Program-made: the position numbers and the translations under genes | Notes under the pieces: generated by a model | Databases searched by the model: none | What the model saw: the letters and a program-made list of their open reading frames with translations, nothing else | What the model was told of the DNA's origin: nothing | Source: Clostridia bacterium | Lineage (GTDB): Bacteria; Bacillota; Clostridia; Lachnospirales; Lachnospiraceae | Direction: 5' to 3' | DNA: 64,000 nt | Assembly (NCBI GenBank): GCA_003249225.1 | Contig: QKJQ01000027.1 | Coordinates: forward strand, 310,001 to 374,000 | Part shown: positions 1 through 9,345 of the stretch, one piece after another | How positions within the stretch are numbered: position 1 is the first letter of the stretch | How the letters are laid out: every line of letters begins with the position of its first letter

Positions 1-478
1 GTTCCTCACTGTAAAGCAACGATTTCATCTCTTCCTTTGTTGTATCTTCCAGCACAACACCACTATCCATAAACCGATCGATCTGAACAGAAGTGCTGTT
101 ATTATACAGATAAGTATCTTCATGAAAAAGCAGGAATATCTGCTCAAAAAACTGACTTACTGAAAAATACTGATGCAGTTGCTGTTCAACTTCGATACTT
201 ATCAACGGCTTTTCATTCAGTTTGAATTCGGTAATCGTGTCCGATATTCCTATTTGAGACACAATGTCCGTAATGATCTGTATATCATTTTCATGACGAT
301 TTACTATGGAAGACAGATACTCGTCATTTGCTGTTGTGTAATCATCATAGATCGTGCTGTAATAAAAGAAAAAAAGACAGCCGCCCATAAGGCTGATAAT
401 CAATGTAATGACAGCGCTTAACATTATTATATAATTAAATGCTTTATTGTTTTTCAGTTCTTTCATTATACGATTCAT
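1..478 (-). CDS. Membrane-anchored sensor/regulator, N-terminal part only (cut by window edge)
   Basis: The gene starts at 478 and runs off the left edge; about 159 codons are visible. They show a short basic N-terminus (MNRIMKEL), one membrane segment at about residues 16-38 and then a hydrophilic, presumably extracellular region. This is the N-terminal plan of Lachnospiraceae AraC-type transmembrane regulators and of YesM-type sensor kinases that sit beside LplABC-type sugar importers; the deciding C-terminus is outside the window. It follows the binding-protein gene on the same strand, separated by a hairpin. A second ATG 12 bases downstream is an equal start candidate, since neither has a clear ribosome site. 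The real CDS is supported by the long open frame and context; the family is inference. Confidence 0.6.
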   Translation of the reverse strand, partial: MNRIMKELKNNKAFNYIIMLSAVITLIISLMGGCLFFFYYSTIYDDYTTANDEYLSSIVNRHENDIQIITDIVSQIGISDTITEFKLNEKPLISIEVEQQLHQYFSVSQFFEQIFLLFHEDTYLYNNSTSVQIDRFMDSGVVLEDTTKEEMKSLLYSEE

Positions 479-495
479 AGATTCTACCAAAACCT

Positions 496-532
496 GACGG
501 AGTCCTGCTGAAATTCTTCAGCAGGACTGTCA
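496..532 (-). terminator. Hairpin terminator after the binding-protein gene
   Basis: Perfect 12-bp arms at 501-512 and 517-528 with a 4-nt loop, extendable by an outer TGAC/GTCA pairing. On the minus strand it lies 28 nt after the stop of the solute-binding protein gene, and only a short TTTT follows, so termination may be partial and allow read-through into the gene at 1-478. Confidence 0.6.
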
Positions 533-556
533 AGTTCCCTTTGGATTGTATTTTGA

Positions 557-2215
557 TTATTCCATATCGAGCTGATCGATCGCGTTCTGATAAACACTGA
601 TATAATCATCCGCTCCCATATCACCAAACAGGTTTACGAACTTATCCCATTCCGTGTCAGTTACACCATCTATTATGAATTTTGCAGCATATTCAATAAC
701 CGCATTGTTAATATCGGTTTCTGTAAGAACAGTACCCTGTATCTGTTCCGAAGTCAATGGTGCTAATTTCAGATAATCATTCGAATATTTTTGCATAACA
801 CCTGCTGCTTCGTATTCTTTACAATAATCTGTTTTTTCAATACGCTGCGGTGACATTTGGAATACACTTGATATATAGGATCCCGGTGCAAAAAATAGGG
901 TGTTGCAATCCAGCCAGTCTTTGATTTCTTCGCTTCCGGTCGTTGTGGATTCGATTTTACCCTCTGCATTGTATTCCCAGCCATTTGGACCATAATAAAG
1001 TGAGAACATTGTTTCTTTTTCAAGCAATGCATCAAGCCAGCGCATGGATTCCGGTATTTTATCATTGGTACAGGTTATATAAGCTCCGTCGTTTGCCATC
1101 TCAATCAGTTTGTACATACTTGCCTGCTCACCTTCCGGTGCTACCGGTGTGTACAATACACAGTCTTTCATAACACCATCATCAAAGCCCATTGCGGTAA
1201 GTCTCCAGCAAGTAAAGAAGCCAACATTTCCTTCTTTCAGCTTTGTTTCAATGGTATTGATATCCTGAGAAATCACTTCTGTATCCAGAATACCTTCTGT
1301 ATACATAGTATGGAGCCATTCCATACACTCACGGAAACCATTCTGCACTGGTGTTAACTGAACCTGTTTGTTATCATCAATATAAATCCATTTTGAAGGA
1401 TCACATGGTACACCAAACATAGGGAGCATATACCGAATGCTGTAGAACCCTGTGTCCAGACCCATTTCCAGTGCTACTTCATCATTTTCACCATTTCCAT
1501 TCGGATCCTGTGTAGCAAATGCGGTCAGTACTGCTGTCAGTTCATCCAGACTTGTCGGCATTGCCATTCCCAAAGCATCAAGCCAGGTCTGGTTGATAAA
1601 GAAATGCTGGTTGGTATTAATGTACTGACCAACCATGTAGCCAACGGAATAGGTATGTCCGTCTGAAGCAACAAGACCTGCAGTAGGATCTTGTGTTTCT
1701 GCTTCAACTCTTGAAGTGTAATTAGGCATATACTTATCAATCAGATCTTCCACAGGAACAACCAATTGCTGTGTAACTCCATACTCTTCATCATCAAGCG
1801 TTGAAGTTGTTGCCATAATAATATCAGGGTATTCACCGGAGGCAAACATCAGATTCGTTTTTGTTTCCCAGTCAGAACCTTTTACAATCTCCCACTCAAC
1901 ATGGATTCCGGTTTCCTCTTCCAGTGTTTTTATAACATCCATTTCATTGGGTGCAATAAGGGAGTCAACGTCACGGATTCCAAGCATAACATTTAATGTT
2001 ACGGATTCATTGACGATTGGATAACCTGTTTCATTGAAATTTGAACCGCTTTGTTCCTCTTGTGCGCTTCCCGTTGTGTTATCCGGTGCCGTAGTACCGG
2101 ACGCCCCACTTTCTGTACTGCTGTTGTTTGTTGCAGTGTTGTTTTTCCCGCACCCTGAAAATGACATCATCAGCATCGTACAAACTAACATAATAATGAC
2201 TGCCTTCCTTCTCAT
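557..2215 (-). CDS. Extracellular solute-binding lipoprotein (family 1, LplA-like) of a sugar ABC importer
   Basis: Captures an oligosaccharide outside the cell and delivers it to the two permeases encoded just upstream. The 552-residue product has a lipoprotein signal peptide (MRRKAVI then a hydrophobic stretch) with lipobox SFSGC, a Ser/Thr/Asn-rich linker to about residue 60, and a long binding domain. The start at 2215 is preferred over an in-frame ATG six codons upstream because AAGGAGGG ends seven bases before it. It is the last gene of the GH28-permease-permease-binding protein set, 61 nt after the second permease. Neighbouring GH28 suggests oligogalacturonides or related pectin fragments as substrate; this is inference. 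No ATPase gene is in the set, as is usual for this subfamily, which shares an MsmX-type ATPase. Confidence 0.85.
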   Translation of the reverse strand: MRRKAVIIMLVCTMLMMSFSGCGKNNTATNNSSTESGASGTTAPDNTTGSAQEEQSGSNFNETGYPIVNESVTLNVMLGIRDVDSLIAPNEMDVIKTLEEETGIHVEWEIVKGSDWETKTNLMFASGEYPDIIMATTSTLDDEEYGVTQQLVVPVEDLIDKYMPNYTSRVEAETQDPTAGLVASDGHTYSVGYMVGQYINTNQHFFINQTWLDALGMAMPTSLDELTAVLTAFATQDPNGNGENDEVALEMGLDTGFYSIRYMLPMFGVPCDPSKWIYIDDNKQVQLTPVQNGFRECMEWLHTMYTEGILDTEVISQDINTIETKLKEGNVGFFTCWRLTAMGFDDGVMKDCVLYTPVAPEGEQASMYKLIEMANDGAYITCTNDKIPESMRWLDALLEKETMFSLYYGPNGWEYNAEGKIESTTTGSEEIKDWLDCNTLFFAPGSYISSVFQMSPQRIEKTDYCKEYEAAGVMQKYSNDYLKLAPLTSEQIQGTVLTETDINNAVIEYAAKFIIDGVTDTEWDKFVNLFGDMGADDYISVYQNAIDQLDME

Positions 2216-2276
2216 AAAAATACCCTCCTTCATAATCTATAGCAACATACTGTATTGTATGCTGATATCATTTGCC

Positions 2277-3197
2277 TTAGCCCTTTAAAGAGCCGATCAT
2301 AACACCTTTTTCGAAATATTTCTGCATGAACATATAAAGAACAACAACAGGTCCTGTCGCAACAATAATAATGCAATACTTGGCAACATTCGCAATGCGG
2401 ACAGCTTCATTCATTGAGGCTGCGTTTTCTGACATGGACAGCATATAATCACCCGATTTATCGACCTGCAGGGTGGCCAGTATTTCCCGTAATACCGTCT
2501 GAAGCGGTAAATACTCCCGATCTCTGAAGTATACAAGTCCGGTAAAATAATCATTCCATTTTGATACCCCATAATAAACAGCCAGTACGGCAATGATTGT
2601 CTTGCATAAAGGAATCACGATCTTAAAGAAATATTGAAAATGATCTGCCCCATCAAGCATAGCCGCTTCATACAACTCCTGGGGAACACTGGTCTGTATG
2701 TAAGTCCTTGCAACCATTAGATTCCACACACTTACACAGCCCATAAGAATCATGATCAGTGGATTGTTATATAATCCAATGTCTTTCATAACAAGAAAAG
2801 TCGGAATCAGACCGCCATTAAAAAACATGGTGAATACAAAGTAAAAATTTAAGACACCTTTACCAAAGAACTTCGATCTTGACAGAACATAGGCTCCTGA
2901 TAACGTGACAAGAATACTAATGATCACACTTGTCAGCGTATAAAGGATCGAATTCAGATAAGAGTGAAGCATTTCACCGTATTTTAATATTGCTTTATAA
3001 CCAATAAATGAAAAGTCGACCGGATGCCAGATAACTTCTCCTTTTACAATTGCATCGGGATCTGAAAATGACGCAATCAACACCAGATACAATGGATACA
3101 AAATCATGAACATGATAACGATCCAGAATAATGTATTAAAAATATAGAATATTTTATTTTCTATGCTTAATTTCTTCTTTGCCTTGTTTATTTTCAT
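2277..3197 (-). CDS. ABC sugar importer permease, LplC/YtcP type
   Basis: Inner-membrane subunit of a CUT1-type importer, 306 residues with about six membrane segments beginning near residue 20. The cytoplasmic EAA loop is readable as EAAMLDGADHFQYF around residues 198-211, with downstream Gly and the family ending EKGVMIGSLKG. A GGGAGGG ribosome site lies before the ATG. It is 26 nt downstream of the partner permease and 61 nt upstream of the binding protein, so the three should be co-transcribed. The substrate cannot be read from the sequence; the nearby GH28 points to pectic oligomers. Confidence 0.88.
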   Translation of the reverse strand: MKINKAKKKLSIENKIFYIFNTLFWIVIMFMILYPLYLVLIASFSDPDAIVKGEVIWHPVDFSFIGYKAILKYGEMLHSYLNSILYTLTSVIISILVTLSGAYVLSRSKFFGKGVLNFYFVFTMFFNGGLIPTFLVMKDIGLYNNPLIMILMGCVSVWNLMVARTYIQTSVPQELYEAAMLDGADHFQYFFKIVIPLCKTIIAVLAVYYGVSKWNDYFTGLVYFRDREYLPLQTVLREILATLQVDKSGDYMLSMSENAASMNEAVRIANVAKYCIIIVATGPVVVLYMFMQKYFEKGVMIGSLKG

Positions 3198-3223
3198 ACA
3201 GACAACCCTCCCTTTCTTGAAAA

Positions 3224-4168
3224 CTAAAATAACCCGACATCTGTCATCTTCTTGGAAATTCTGTTCACTGAAATAATCAGAACAAAATTGATGATATTGA
3301 TGAACAGACCAATGGCTGCTGTATAGGAGAACTGACCGGAACCCAGTCCGACGTTGTAAACATAAACACCGATAATATCAGAAGTTGGTATGTTTCCCGC
3401 GGTCTGCATGACCAGTACTTTATTGGTATCACTGCTCAAAAGCCTTCCACAGTCCAAAATGAACACCATCATTATGACCGGTATTATGCTTGGAATATCA
3501 ATGTAGTAGATTTTCTTCCATATACTGGCGCCATCGATTTCGGCTGCTTCATACAAGGACTGATCAACGCCGGCCAACGATGCAATATAAAGGATCGTTC
3601 CCCATCCTGCAGACTGCCAAATTCCGGATAGAATGTATATGCCCCGGAACATACTCGACTCTGACATAAAATCAATGGCTCTTGCACCAAACATTTCTCT
3701 GATTACATTAAGTATTCCGCTCGTTGGCGATAAGAATATATAAAGCATACCTGCAAGAACAACGGTGGAAATAAAATACGGAACATATATACTTGTCTGA
3801 ATCATCCTCTTGATCTTCTCACCGCGGATCTGGTTCAAAAATATTGCAAGTATGATTGGAATAGGAAAACTGCAGAGCAGATATAAAACATTAAGCAAAA
3901 AAGTGTTAATCATGAGTCTTTTAAAATAATATGCGTGAAAGAATGTAGTGAACTGCTTCAAGCCAACCCATGCACTCCCCATGATCCCACTTACCGCTTT
4001 ATAATCTTTGAATGCAATCTGTATCCCATACAAAGGCATATAATTAAAAACAAAAAAATAAATAACGGCTGGCAAAATTAAAAGATAGAGCTGCCATTGA
4101 TTCTTCATTTGTGCTTTGATGCTGACTTTCTTTTTTCGTTGTTTTACTTTCTTCATTCGTTTCCCCAT
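3224..4168 (-). CDS. ABC sugar importer permease, LplB type
   Basis: Partner permease of the importer, 314 residues. It has a very basic N-terminus (about 20 residues rich in Lys/Arg) and about six membrane segments, with the EAA loop at EAAEIDGASIWKK near residues 208-220. The two permeases presumably form a heterodimer. The chosen start has CAGGAG 11 nt upstream; a second in-frame ATG four codons later is possible. About 157 nt of A/T-rich sequence separate it from the GH28 gene upstream, enough for an internal promoter, although I cannot assign one with confidence. Confidence 0.87.
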   Translation of the reverse strand: MGKRMKKVKQRKKKVSIKAQMKNQWQLYLLILPAVIYFFVFNYMPLYGIQIAFKDYKAVSGIMGSAWVGLKQFTTFFHAYYFKRLMINTFLLNVLYLLCSFPIPIILAIFLNQIRGEKIKRMIQTSIYVPYFISTVVLAGMLYIFLSPTSGILNVIREMFGARAIDFMSESSMFRGIYILSGIWQSAGWGTILYIASLAGVDQSLYEAAEIDGASIWKKIYYIDIPSIIPVIMMVFILDCGRLLSSDTNKVLVMQTAGNIPTSDIIGVYVYNVGLGSGQFSYTAAIGLFINIINFVLIISVNRISKKMTDVGLF

Positions 4169-4325
4169 GTGTTACTCTTCTCCTGACTTTCGTTGTTTTC
4201 TACAACTAGACTCTACATTCAAAGTCCATTTTATACAAGGTGACATAATTTATAACACTTAGAAATGTAGTACTTATGCGTCTTTTAAATATATTCATGT
4301 TTTTTTTCTGACTTTTTGGACGTTT

Positions 4326-5864
4326 TCACTTTTTCGTATTGTTTCTTATTTCCATAGAAGAAATATTCTTATAACAATATGTTTCTTCTTTTGCCGTCAC
4401 GATAGTATCTTCCAGAACAAGCCCTGACACATTCACTGCATGTATTCCATGTTTCCCTTTGGCTGTAATGCGTTTGCATTGTATATTTCTTAGTGGTGAT
4501 TCCGGTAATCCGGTCAGATATAGGGCAGTACTTACCGCTGTATCGACTGAAATATCCGTGAACTCAATGTTTTGTATTATTGGCGTATCTTCATCCACCT
4601 GCATGATTTCTTCATCGTCAAATTCCTTATGACTGTAGAACTGATCAATGTATATCGCTCCCCGGAACCATTCGCAGTCCGTATGTTCTGTACTGTTGTT
4701 AACGTGTCTGATCCGTTCGTAGCTAACATTCTCTATAACGCCTCCTCGTCCTCTCGGCGCCTTCACACTTGCCACACTGAACGTATCTATAAAATCACAG
4801 TCCTGCACCAGTACATTTCTTACATCACCTGACATCTCGCTTCCGATAGCCACACCAAATCCACTTTTGAAAATGCAATTGCTGATCCTGATATTTTCTG
4901 AAGGTATTCCAACTATTCGACCTTCTTTATTCCTTCCGGACTTGATTGCCACACAATCATCCTGGCTGTCTATCATGGAATGAAAAAGCATGATATTACT
5001 GCTGGAATCCGGATCAAAGCCATCCCCATTCCATATTCCCTGATACACTTCTTTCTTTTCATTATATTTCGTATGTATTTTTACCTGATTCAGACTGATT
5101 CTGTTGCAGTAAATCATATGAACACACCATGCCGGTGACTGCCGGACCGTAATGCCATATAGATAACAGTCTTCAGCATGACGGATACAGATTGCCCGTC
5201 CTCTTTTTCCTTTGCCTTCTGCAATCTCTGCCTTAAGTAAGAGACTTCCATTGGCATCAATGGTTCCATCTCCGGCAACGGTTATATCATAAAGATTTTT
5301 ACCCGTTGTTTCCTCTGTATTGATCAGACTTGCATAACATTCCGTCTCCAGACCTTCGAAGCGATATCTCATTACCGGATAATCGTCCGGATCTGTGCTG
5401 CCCAGCAATACGCTTCCCTCTTCAAGGTAAAGGGTCATTCTGCTTTTCAAAAATAATGCACCTGTAACAAAGGTTCCTTTGGGTACATAGACGGTTCCGC
5501 CCTCACTGCATGCATTGACCGCCGATTGAATTGCCCTCGTATTGATCGTTCTCCCATCCGCTACGGCACCATAGGTTTGAATGTTAAACACCTCTGATAC
5601 TGGTTTCGTCTTCCCCGTAATTATGTTGCTTGCTACAATAGAACCATCCGCCTCCACACCATTGACCTGTATCTTATATTCGGTATCACTCTCCAGATTT
5701 TTTATGGTATAGTCTGTTACATTACAGCTATCAATCTTTTCATTATTAAGAATAATATGGTAGGTAACTGTGACCGTTTTCTCCGGTCTGTTCCATAGCA
5801 ATGCTATACTGTTCTGCGTTACTGCGGCATATGGCAATACCAAAGTGATTCCGCTGTTCTTCAT
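4326..5864 (-). CDS. Glycoside hydrolase family 28 (polygalacturonase-like), cytosolic, with N-terminal FN3-like domain
   Basis: Predicted pectic oligomer hydrolase of 512 residues. Residues about 5-90 look like a fibronectin type III domain; from about 95 the right-handed beta-helix starts (VFNIQTYGAVADG). GH28 landmarks are present: NGDGFDPDS, then QDDCVAIKSG with the paired catalytic Asp, then VAIGSEMSG and KAPRGRGG. Two family residues look substituted: the GHG His is replaced (SGFG) and the Arg of RIK is Ser (ASVK). No signal peptide is visible, so it should act on imported oligomers in the cytoplasm, fitting the importer downstream. AGGGAGGA eight bases before 5864 fixes the start; an upstream in-frame ATG at 5936 lacks a ribosome site. 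An AraC regulator is divergently transcribed. Confidence 0.85.
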   Translation of the reverse strand: MKNSGITLVLPYAAVTQNSIALLWNRPEKTVTVTYHIILNNEKIDSCNVTDYTIKNLESDTEYKIQVNGVEADGSIVASNIITGKTKPVSEVFNIQTYGAVADGRTINTRAIQSAVNACSEGGTVYVPKGTFVTGALFLKSRMTLYLEEGSVLLGSTDPDDYPVMRYRFEGLETECYASLINTEETTGKNLYDITVAGDGTIDANGSLLLKAEIAEGKGKRGRAICIRHAEDCYLYGITVRQSPAWCVHMIYCNRISLNQVKIHTKYNEKKEVYQGIWNGDGFDPDSSSNIMLFHSMIDSQDDCVAIKSGRNKEGRIVGIPSENIRISNCIFKSGFGVAIGSEMSGDVRNVLVQDCDFIDTFSVASVKAPRGRGGVIENVSYERIRHVNNSTEHTDCEWFRGAIYIDQFYSHKEFDDEEIMQVDEDTPIIQNIEFTDISVDTAVSTALYLTGLPESPLRNIQCKRITAKGKHGIHAVNVSGLVLEDTIVTAKEETYCYKNISSMEIRNNTKK

Positions 5865-6102
5865 AAGATAAGTCCTCCCTGAATTTACTTGTTTTTTGCT
5901 TTGCCCTCTAATTCTATGGTTCTGATTACTTTGCACCCTGCATTCTTGCTTTATTATTTGTCTGATGTATTTTGGGCAAGCAATACCATTCTATATCATA
6001 TTTTATGCATTAATTACGATAATTGATGATTTTATATTGCATTTTCGATATATTTTGATATTATTAATCTTATGAACCTAATGAATCGGAAGGGAGCTCT
6101 TC

Positions 6103-6954
6103 ATGGCAATCGCAGATGTTTTGGCAAGTTATCGAAGAAATGGATTTTTTATTGAACATATAAGGCGGGACATTCCTTATCGTATGCCAACAGAACATTA
6201 TCATCCTCAGTATGAAATCTATTATCTGGTATCCGGTGATCGTTCTATCTTTATCCATGACCGGATCTATCCTATAGAAGCAGGGGATCTTGTTCTTTTT
6301 TCTCCTGATATCATACACCGGTCACTTCCGGCATCCTCTTCTGCACATGAACGAATGCTGATTGAATTTGATTTGAGTTTTTTTGAGGATTTCCTTTCTT
6401 TGCCCTCTGGCATTCCTTACATGAAAATCTTCGAAAATGAACAAAAAGTCTTTCGTCCCAATCAGGCAGAAAAACAAAGAATACTGACCGGTTTTCAACA
6501 GATCATCAGCGAGACACAAAAAAGAAGTCCTTCGCAGGACTTCCAATTAAAAAATTTATTTCTTTCTTTTTTACAGACTCTTTATACTATTGTTTCTGCC
6601 TTGCCCCTGACCAGCTATGTAAGCAACCGCAAAACTCACGAACATATCCGTGAAATTACTCAGTATATCAATGATAATTATAAAAACAACATTGGACTAG
6701 CGACGGTTGCTATGCATTTCAAACAAAGTGCAGAACATCTGAGCCGCACATTTCACCAGACAACGGGGTTCACATTTACAGCTTATCTGAACCAGCTGAG
6801 AATACGCGAAGCCCAGCAGTTGCTGTCTTCTACAAAAGATTCCATAGAAACTATCGCAATCAGAACCGGATTTATGAGCAGTACACATTTTGGCCGGGTC
6901 TTCCGTTCACAGCTTGGAATTTCTCCGCATCAATACCGCAAATCCCTTCGTTAA
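6103..6954 (+). CDS. AraC family transcriptional regulator with cupin N-terminus
   Basis: Probable activator of the divergent GH28/importer cluster. The 283-residue protein has an N-terminal cupin-like sugar-sensing domain (residues about 20-110, with HYHPQYEIYYLVSG and a second histidine at DIIHRS) and a C-terminal double helix-turn-helix (about 185-280), including IAIRTGFMSSTHFGRVF and ending GISPHQYRKS. GGAAGGGAG lies six bases before the ATG. It is one of only two plus-strand genes. The 238-nt divergent gap with the GH28 gene would hold its operator, which I cannot define. The effector is unknown; galacturonate or an oligomer is a guess from context. Confidence 0.88.
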   Translation: MAIADVLASYRRNGFFIEHIRRDIPYRMPTEHYHPQYEIYYLVSGDRSIFIHDRIYPIEAGDLVLFSPDIIHRSLPASSSAHERMLIEFDLSFFEDFLSLPSGIPYMKIFENEQKVFRPNQAEKQRILTGFQQIISETQKRSPSQDFQLKNLFLSFLQTLYTIVSALPLTSYVSNRKTHEHIREITQYINDNYKNNIGLATVAMHFKQSAEHLSRTFHQTTGFTFTAYLNQLRIREAQQLLSSTKDSIETIAIRTGFMSSTHFGRVFRSQLGISPHQYRKSLR

Positions 6955-6969
6955 CGTATCTCCAGTTCT

Positions 6970-7737
6970 TTATTGAAAAAGATACCCCGTCATTGACATT
7001 GAACCAAGAACCCGCTCATTGTTGAACACCTGCACAGTGTCGTCCTCCTCAACTGCACCAAGGCAGTATAACAATGGTGCAAAATGATCCATTGTAGGCA
7101 CGGCCAGATCTGCTGATTTTCCTGCTTTCCTGTATTCAACAACATCCCTGAAGTTTTTTTGTATAATAGCATTTTTAATATAATCATCAAATTCATCCGC
7201 CCACGGAAAACCTTTTTCCTGCTCCCAGTCCACTCTCCCAAGATTATGCACCACATTTCCGCTTCCAAAGATCAACACTCCTTCATGGCGTAAATTGTTC
7301 AGCAGTTTTCCTGTTTCAATGTAATCGGATGCTGACGCATTCCCATCAACGCTTACCTGCAAAACAGGAATATCTGCATCTGCGTACATCCAGTGAAGTA
7401 CTGACCAGGTACCATGATCAATTCCCCATGAGCTGTCAAGGATACACTCTTCGCCAAGAAGCTGCTGTATGCGTACTGCCAGATTTACAGCTCCGTCTGC
7501 TGGATATTCAAGCTTGTACAATTCCTCCGGAAATCCATACATGTCATGTATGGTCTTTGGATTCACGTTGTTCATGACTCTTTGGCGACTGGTAAACCAA
7601 TGCGCTGAAATCGAAACAATAGCTTTTGGCCTTTCGATTGTTTCTCCTAACTCTTTCCATTTTAATGAAAACTGATTTTCCTCAATAGCATTCATCGGTG
7701 AACCATGACCAACAAAAAGTACCGGCATTTTCTTCAT
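6970..7737 (-). CDS. ygiD: YgiD/LigB-type extradiol dioxygenase (DODA-like)
   Basis: Class III extradiol dioxygenase fold; the E. coli homolog YgiD opens the ring of L-DOPA with a metal ion. The 255-residue length fits the family. Likely metal ligands are visible: the His in VGHGSPMNA at residue 10, the His in SISAHWFT, and later conserved histidines in DHGTWSVLHWMY, NVVHNLGR and MDHFAPLLY. AAAGGAGG precedes the ATG. It ends convergently 15 bp from the AraC gene and lies 68 nt after a YheO-like regulator on the same strand, which may control it. The natural substrate is unknown; many bacterial members have uncertain roles. Confidence 0.85.
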   Translation of the reverse strand: MKKMPVLFVGHGSPMNAIEENQFSLKWKELGETIERPKAIVSISAHWFTSRQRVMNNVNPKTIHDMYGFPEELYKLEYPADGAVNLAVRIQQLLGEECILDSSWGIDHGTWSVLHWMYADADIPVLQVSVDGNASASDYIETGKLLNNLRHEGVLIFGSGNVVHNLGRVDWEQEKGFPWADEFDDYIKNAIIQKNFRDVVEYRKAGKSADLAVPTMDHFAPLLYCLGAVEEDDTVQVFNNERVLGSMSMTGYLFQ

Positions 7738-7805
7738 TTGAGAATCCTCCTTTTCTTAACTTCACATTACTTTGTTTTATTCTATCAGAAAGTTATTCTT
7801 CTGCT

Positions 7806-8438
7806 TCATCCTTCACTGATCTCATTAATATACTTATATATGGTGTATTTTGATACATTCAGCCTTCCCGACAGATAGGGCACACTTTTCTGAAACTCAA
7901 AGAAATTACGTTCTTTCAAAATCTGCACCAGTGTAAGCCTGTCATCTTTCTTCATTCTGGCGATTGGTTTGTTCACGACCTTTAAAGCATTTTCAAAAAC
8001 ATTCTCCATGGTTATGTCCCCTTTTCCCTGTAAGGAGGTAAACAGATCTCCATGTACGGTCGTGAAATTCGTTGTCATGTTCTTGATCTGTTCCATTAGA
8101 GTTATATCGTAATTTATTCCCAGTGCATAGGTATATCCTTCGCCTTTCAAGAAAAAAGTCGATGATTTCACAAGCTTTCCCGATGGATGAACCACCATCT
8201 GATTCACATGATCTTCAAGCATTTTCTCAAAATTAAAGGAATCTTTCTGTATCGGCGTTCCGAAAATCCCCTGTAGTGTTGGTCCTGTTCTGCCGGATAC
8301 GTGTCCGTGAAATATTGCTACGGTCCATAACTCTTCTCCCTTTACTTCATGGATGACCGTCTCGCAGTAATTCCCGAACATTTCCGAGATTCCTTCTGCC
8401 ATATGATATAAAAATAAATACGCTTCTTCCTTACTCAC
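7806..8438 (-). CDS. YheO/DauR-like transcriptional regulator (PAS plus C-terminal HTH)
   Basis: The 210-residue protein shows the YheO-type PAS-like domain (residues about 5-120, with FGNYCETVIHE and GHVSGRTGP) and a C-terminal DauR-type helix-turn-helix ending LNVSKYTIYKYINEI. Known DauR proteins regulate D-amino-acid catabolism, but the ligand here is unknown. The start codon is GTG at 8438, supported by GAGGAG eight bases upstream. A paralog lies at 27692-28336 with the same architecture, there next to peptide-use genes. This copy precedes the YgiD-type dioxygenase. Confidence 0.82.
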   Translation of the reverse strand: MSKEEAYLFLYHMAEGISEMFGNYCETVIHEVKGEELWTVAIFHGHVSGRTGPTLQGIFGTPIQKDSFNFEKMLEDHVNQMVVHPSGKLVKSSTFFLKGEGYTYALGINYDITLMEQIKNMTTNFTTVHGDLFTSLQGKGDITMENVFENALKVVNKPIARMKKDDRLTLVQILKERNFFEFQKSVPYLSGRLNVSKYTIYKYINEISEG

Positions 8439-8587
8439 CCGTCTTGCTCCTCACCTTTCTGCCCCAGTTGTAACTTCTTCAGCTCTGATAAATTGATTCG
8501 GGATTCCCCATTGTCATGGATACCAGAAAATGAATCTTTTGACTTTACAACATTATATCACAAAATGGCAGGAAAAGAATCCTGTAC

Positions 8588-9076
8588 CTAAAAATGTTCC
8601 GGTATAATTTCCAGCGTGGATTCCATTAAAAATCCCCAGTAAACCTCATCACATAAGACCATACAGATGCTATCCTTTTCACGCTGAAGATTCTGTGGCA
8701 GAACCTGAAACCCAAATCTTTCATAAAAAGAAGCTGCTACATCGGAATACAAAAAAACAACATCTTCTTTTTTTATATTCTGTTCCAGACATTCACTAAG
8801 CAGGAAACTGGCATAGCCTTTATGCATATGTTCTTTGGGGGTAACGACCGAACCAATTCCGTATATCTCTCTCCCTTTGCTGCCAGGCAGTTTAAGAAGA
8901 ATCATGGAACTGACGATTGCATTATTCTCTACGACTACATAGCGGGTACCAAAGGAATCCTCTTTTGCATTGTCTTCACAATATTTTTCGAAGGTTCTCT
9001 TTTTGCTCCATTCGAGATACCCCTGTTCAAACAATTCCATTCTTTCACTCTCTTTCGCCTCACGAAATATCTTCAT
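8588..9076 (-). CDS. GNAT family N-acetyltransferase
   Basis: Predicted acetyl-CoA dependent transferase of 162 residues. The core is recognisable: a beta strand with NAIVSSMILL, then the acetyl-CoA loop region IYGIGSVVTPKEHMHKGYASFLL (Q/R-x-x-G-x-G/A motif as HKGYAS), and a C-terminal AASFYERFGF motif typical of GNATs. CAAAGGAGCAGGAGC gives a strong ribosome site. A small ORF lies 21 nt upstream on the same strand. The substrate cannot be inferred. Confidence 0.82.
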   Translation of the reverse strand: MKIFREAKESERMELFEQGYLEWSKKRTFEKYCEDNAKEDSFGTRYVVVENNAIVSSMILLKLPGSKGREIYGIGSVVTPKEHMHKGYASFLLSECLEQNIKKEDVVFLYSDVAASFYERFGFQVLPQNLQREKDSICMVLCDEVYWGFLMESTLEIIPEHF

Positions 9077-9097
9077 GCTCCTGCTCCTTTGCTATTC

Positions 9098-9280
9098 TCA
9101 CATTCTATTTTTGGTTAGTGCATTGCTGTAGTGGACTGCTGCCAGCCTATCACAATACTTTTTCATCTCATGTAAGATTTTAGCTTTATCAGAAGCTCTG
9201 CCATTTCTTTTCTCTGGTTCCGTTTTCGATTCACAAAAAACAGAAGTAAACAGAGTACCTGATTTTCTATAATAATACAT
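9098..9280 (-). CDS. Small hypothetical protein, 60 residues
   Basis: I do not recognise this protein. It begins MYYYRKSG, is hydrophilic and basic, has two Cys, and has no membrane segment. Support is modest: AAAGGA seven bases before the ATG at 9280 and tight spacing (21 nt) to the GNAT gene downstream. A longer form from a GTG at 9304 is possible but has no ribosome site. It could also be a remnant of a larger gene. Confidence 0.35.
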   Translation of the reverse strand: MYYYRKSGTLFTSVFCESKTEPEKRNGRASDKAKILHEMKKYCDRLAAVHYSNALTKNRM

Positions 9281-9345
9281 GGATTTATCCTTTGATATAG
9301 ACACATATCACATATCATAATTAATAATTTTCCGATTTGATGCCG

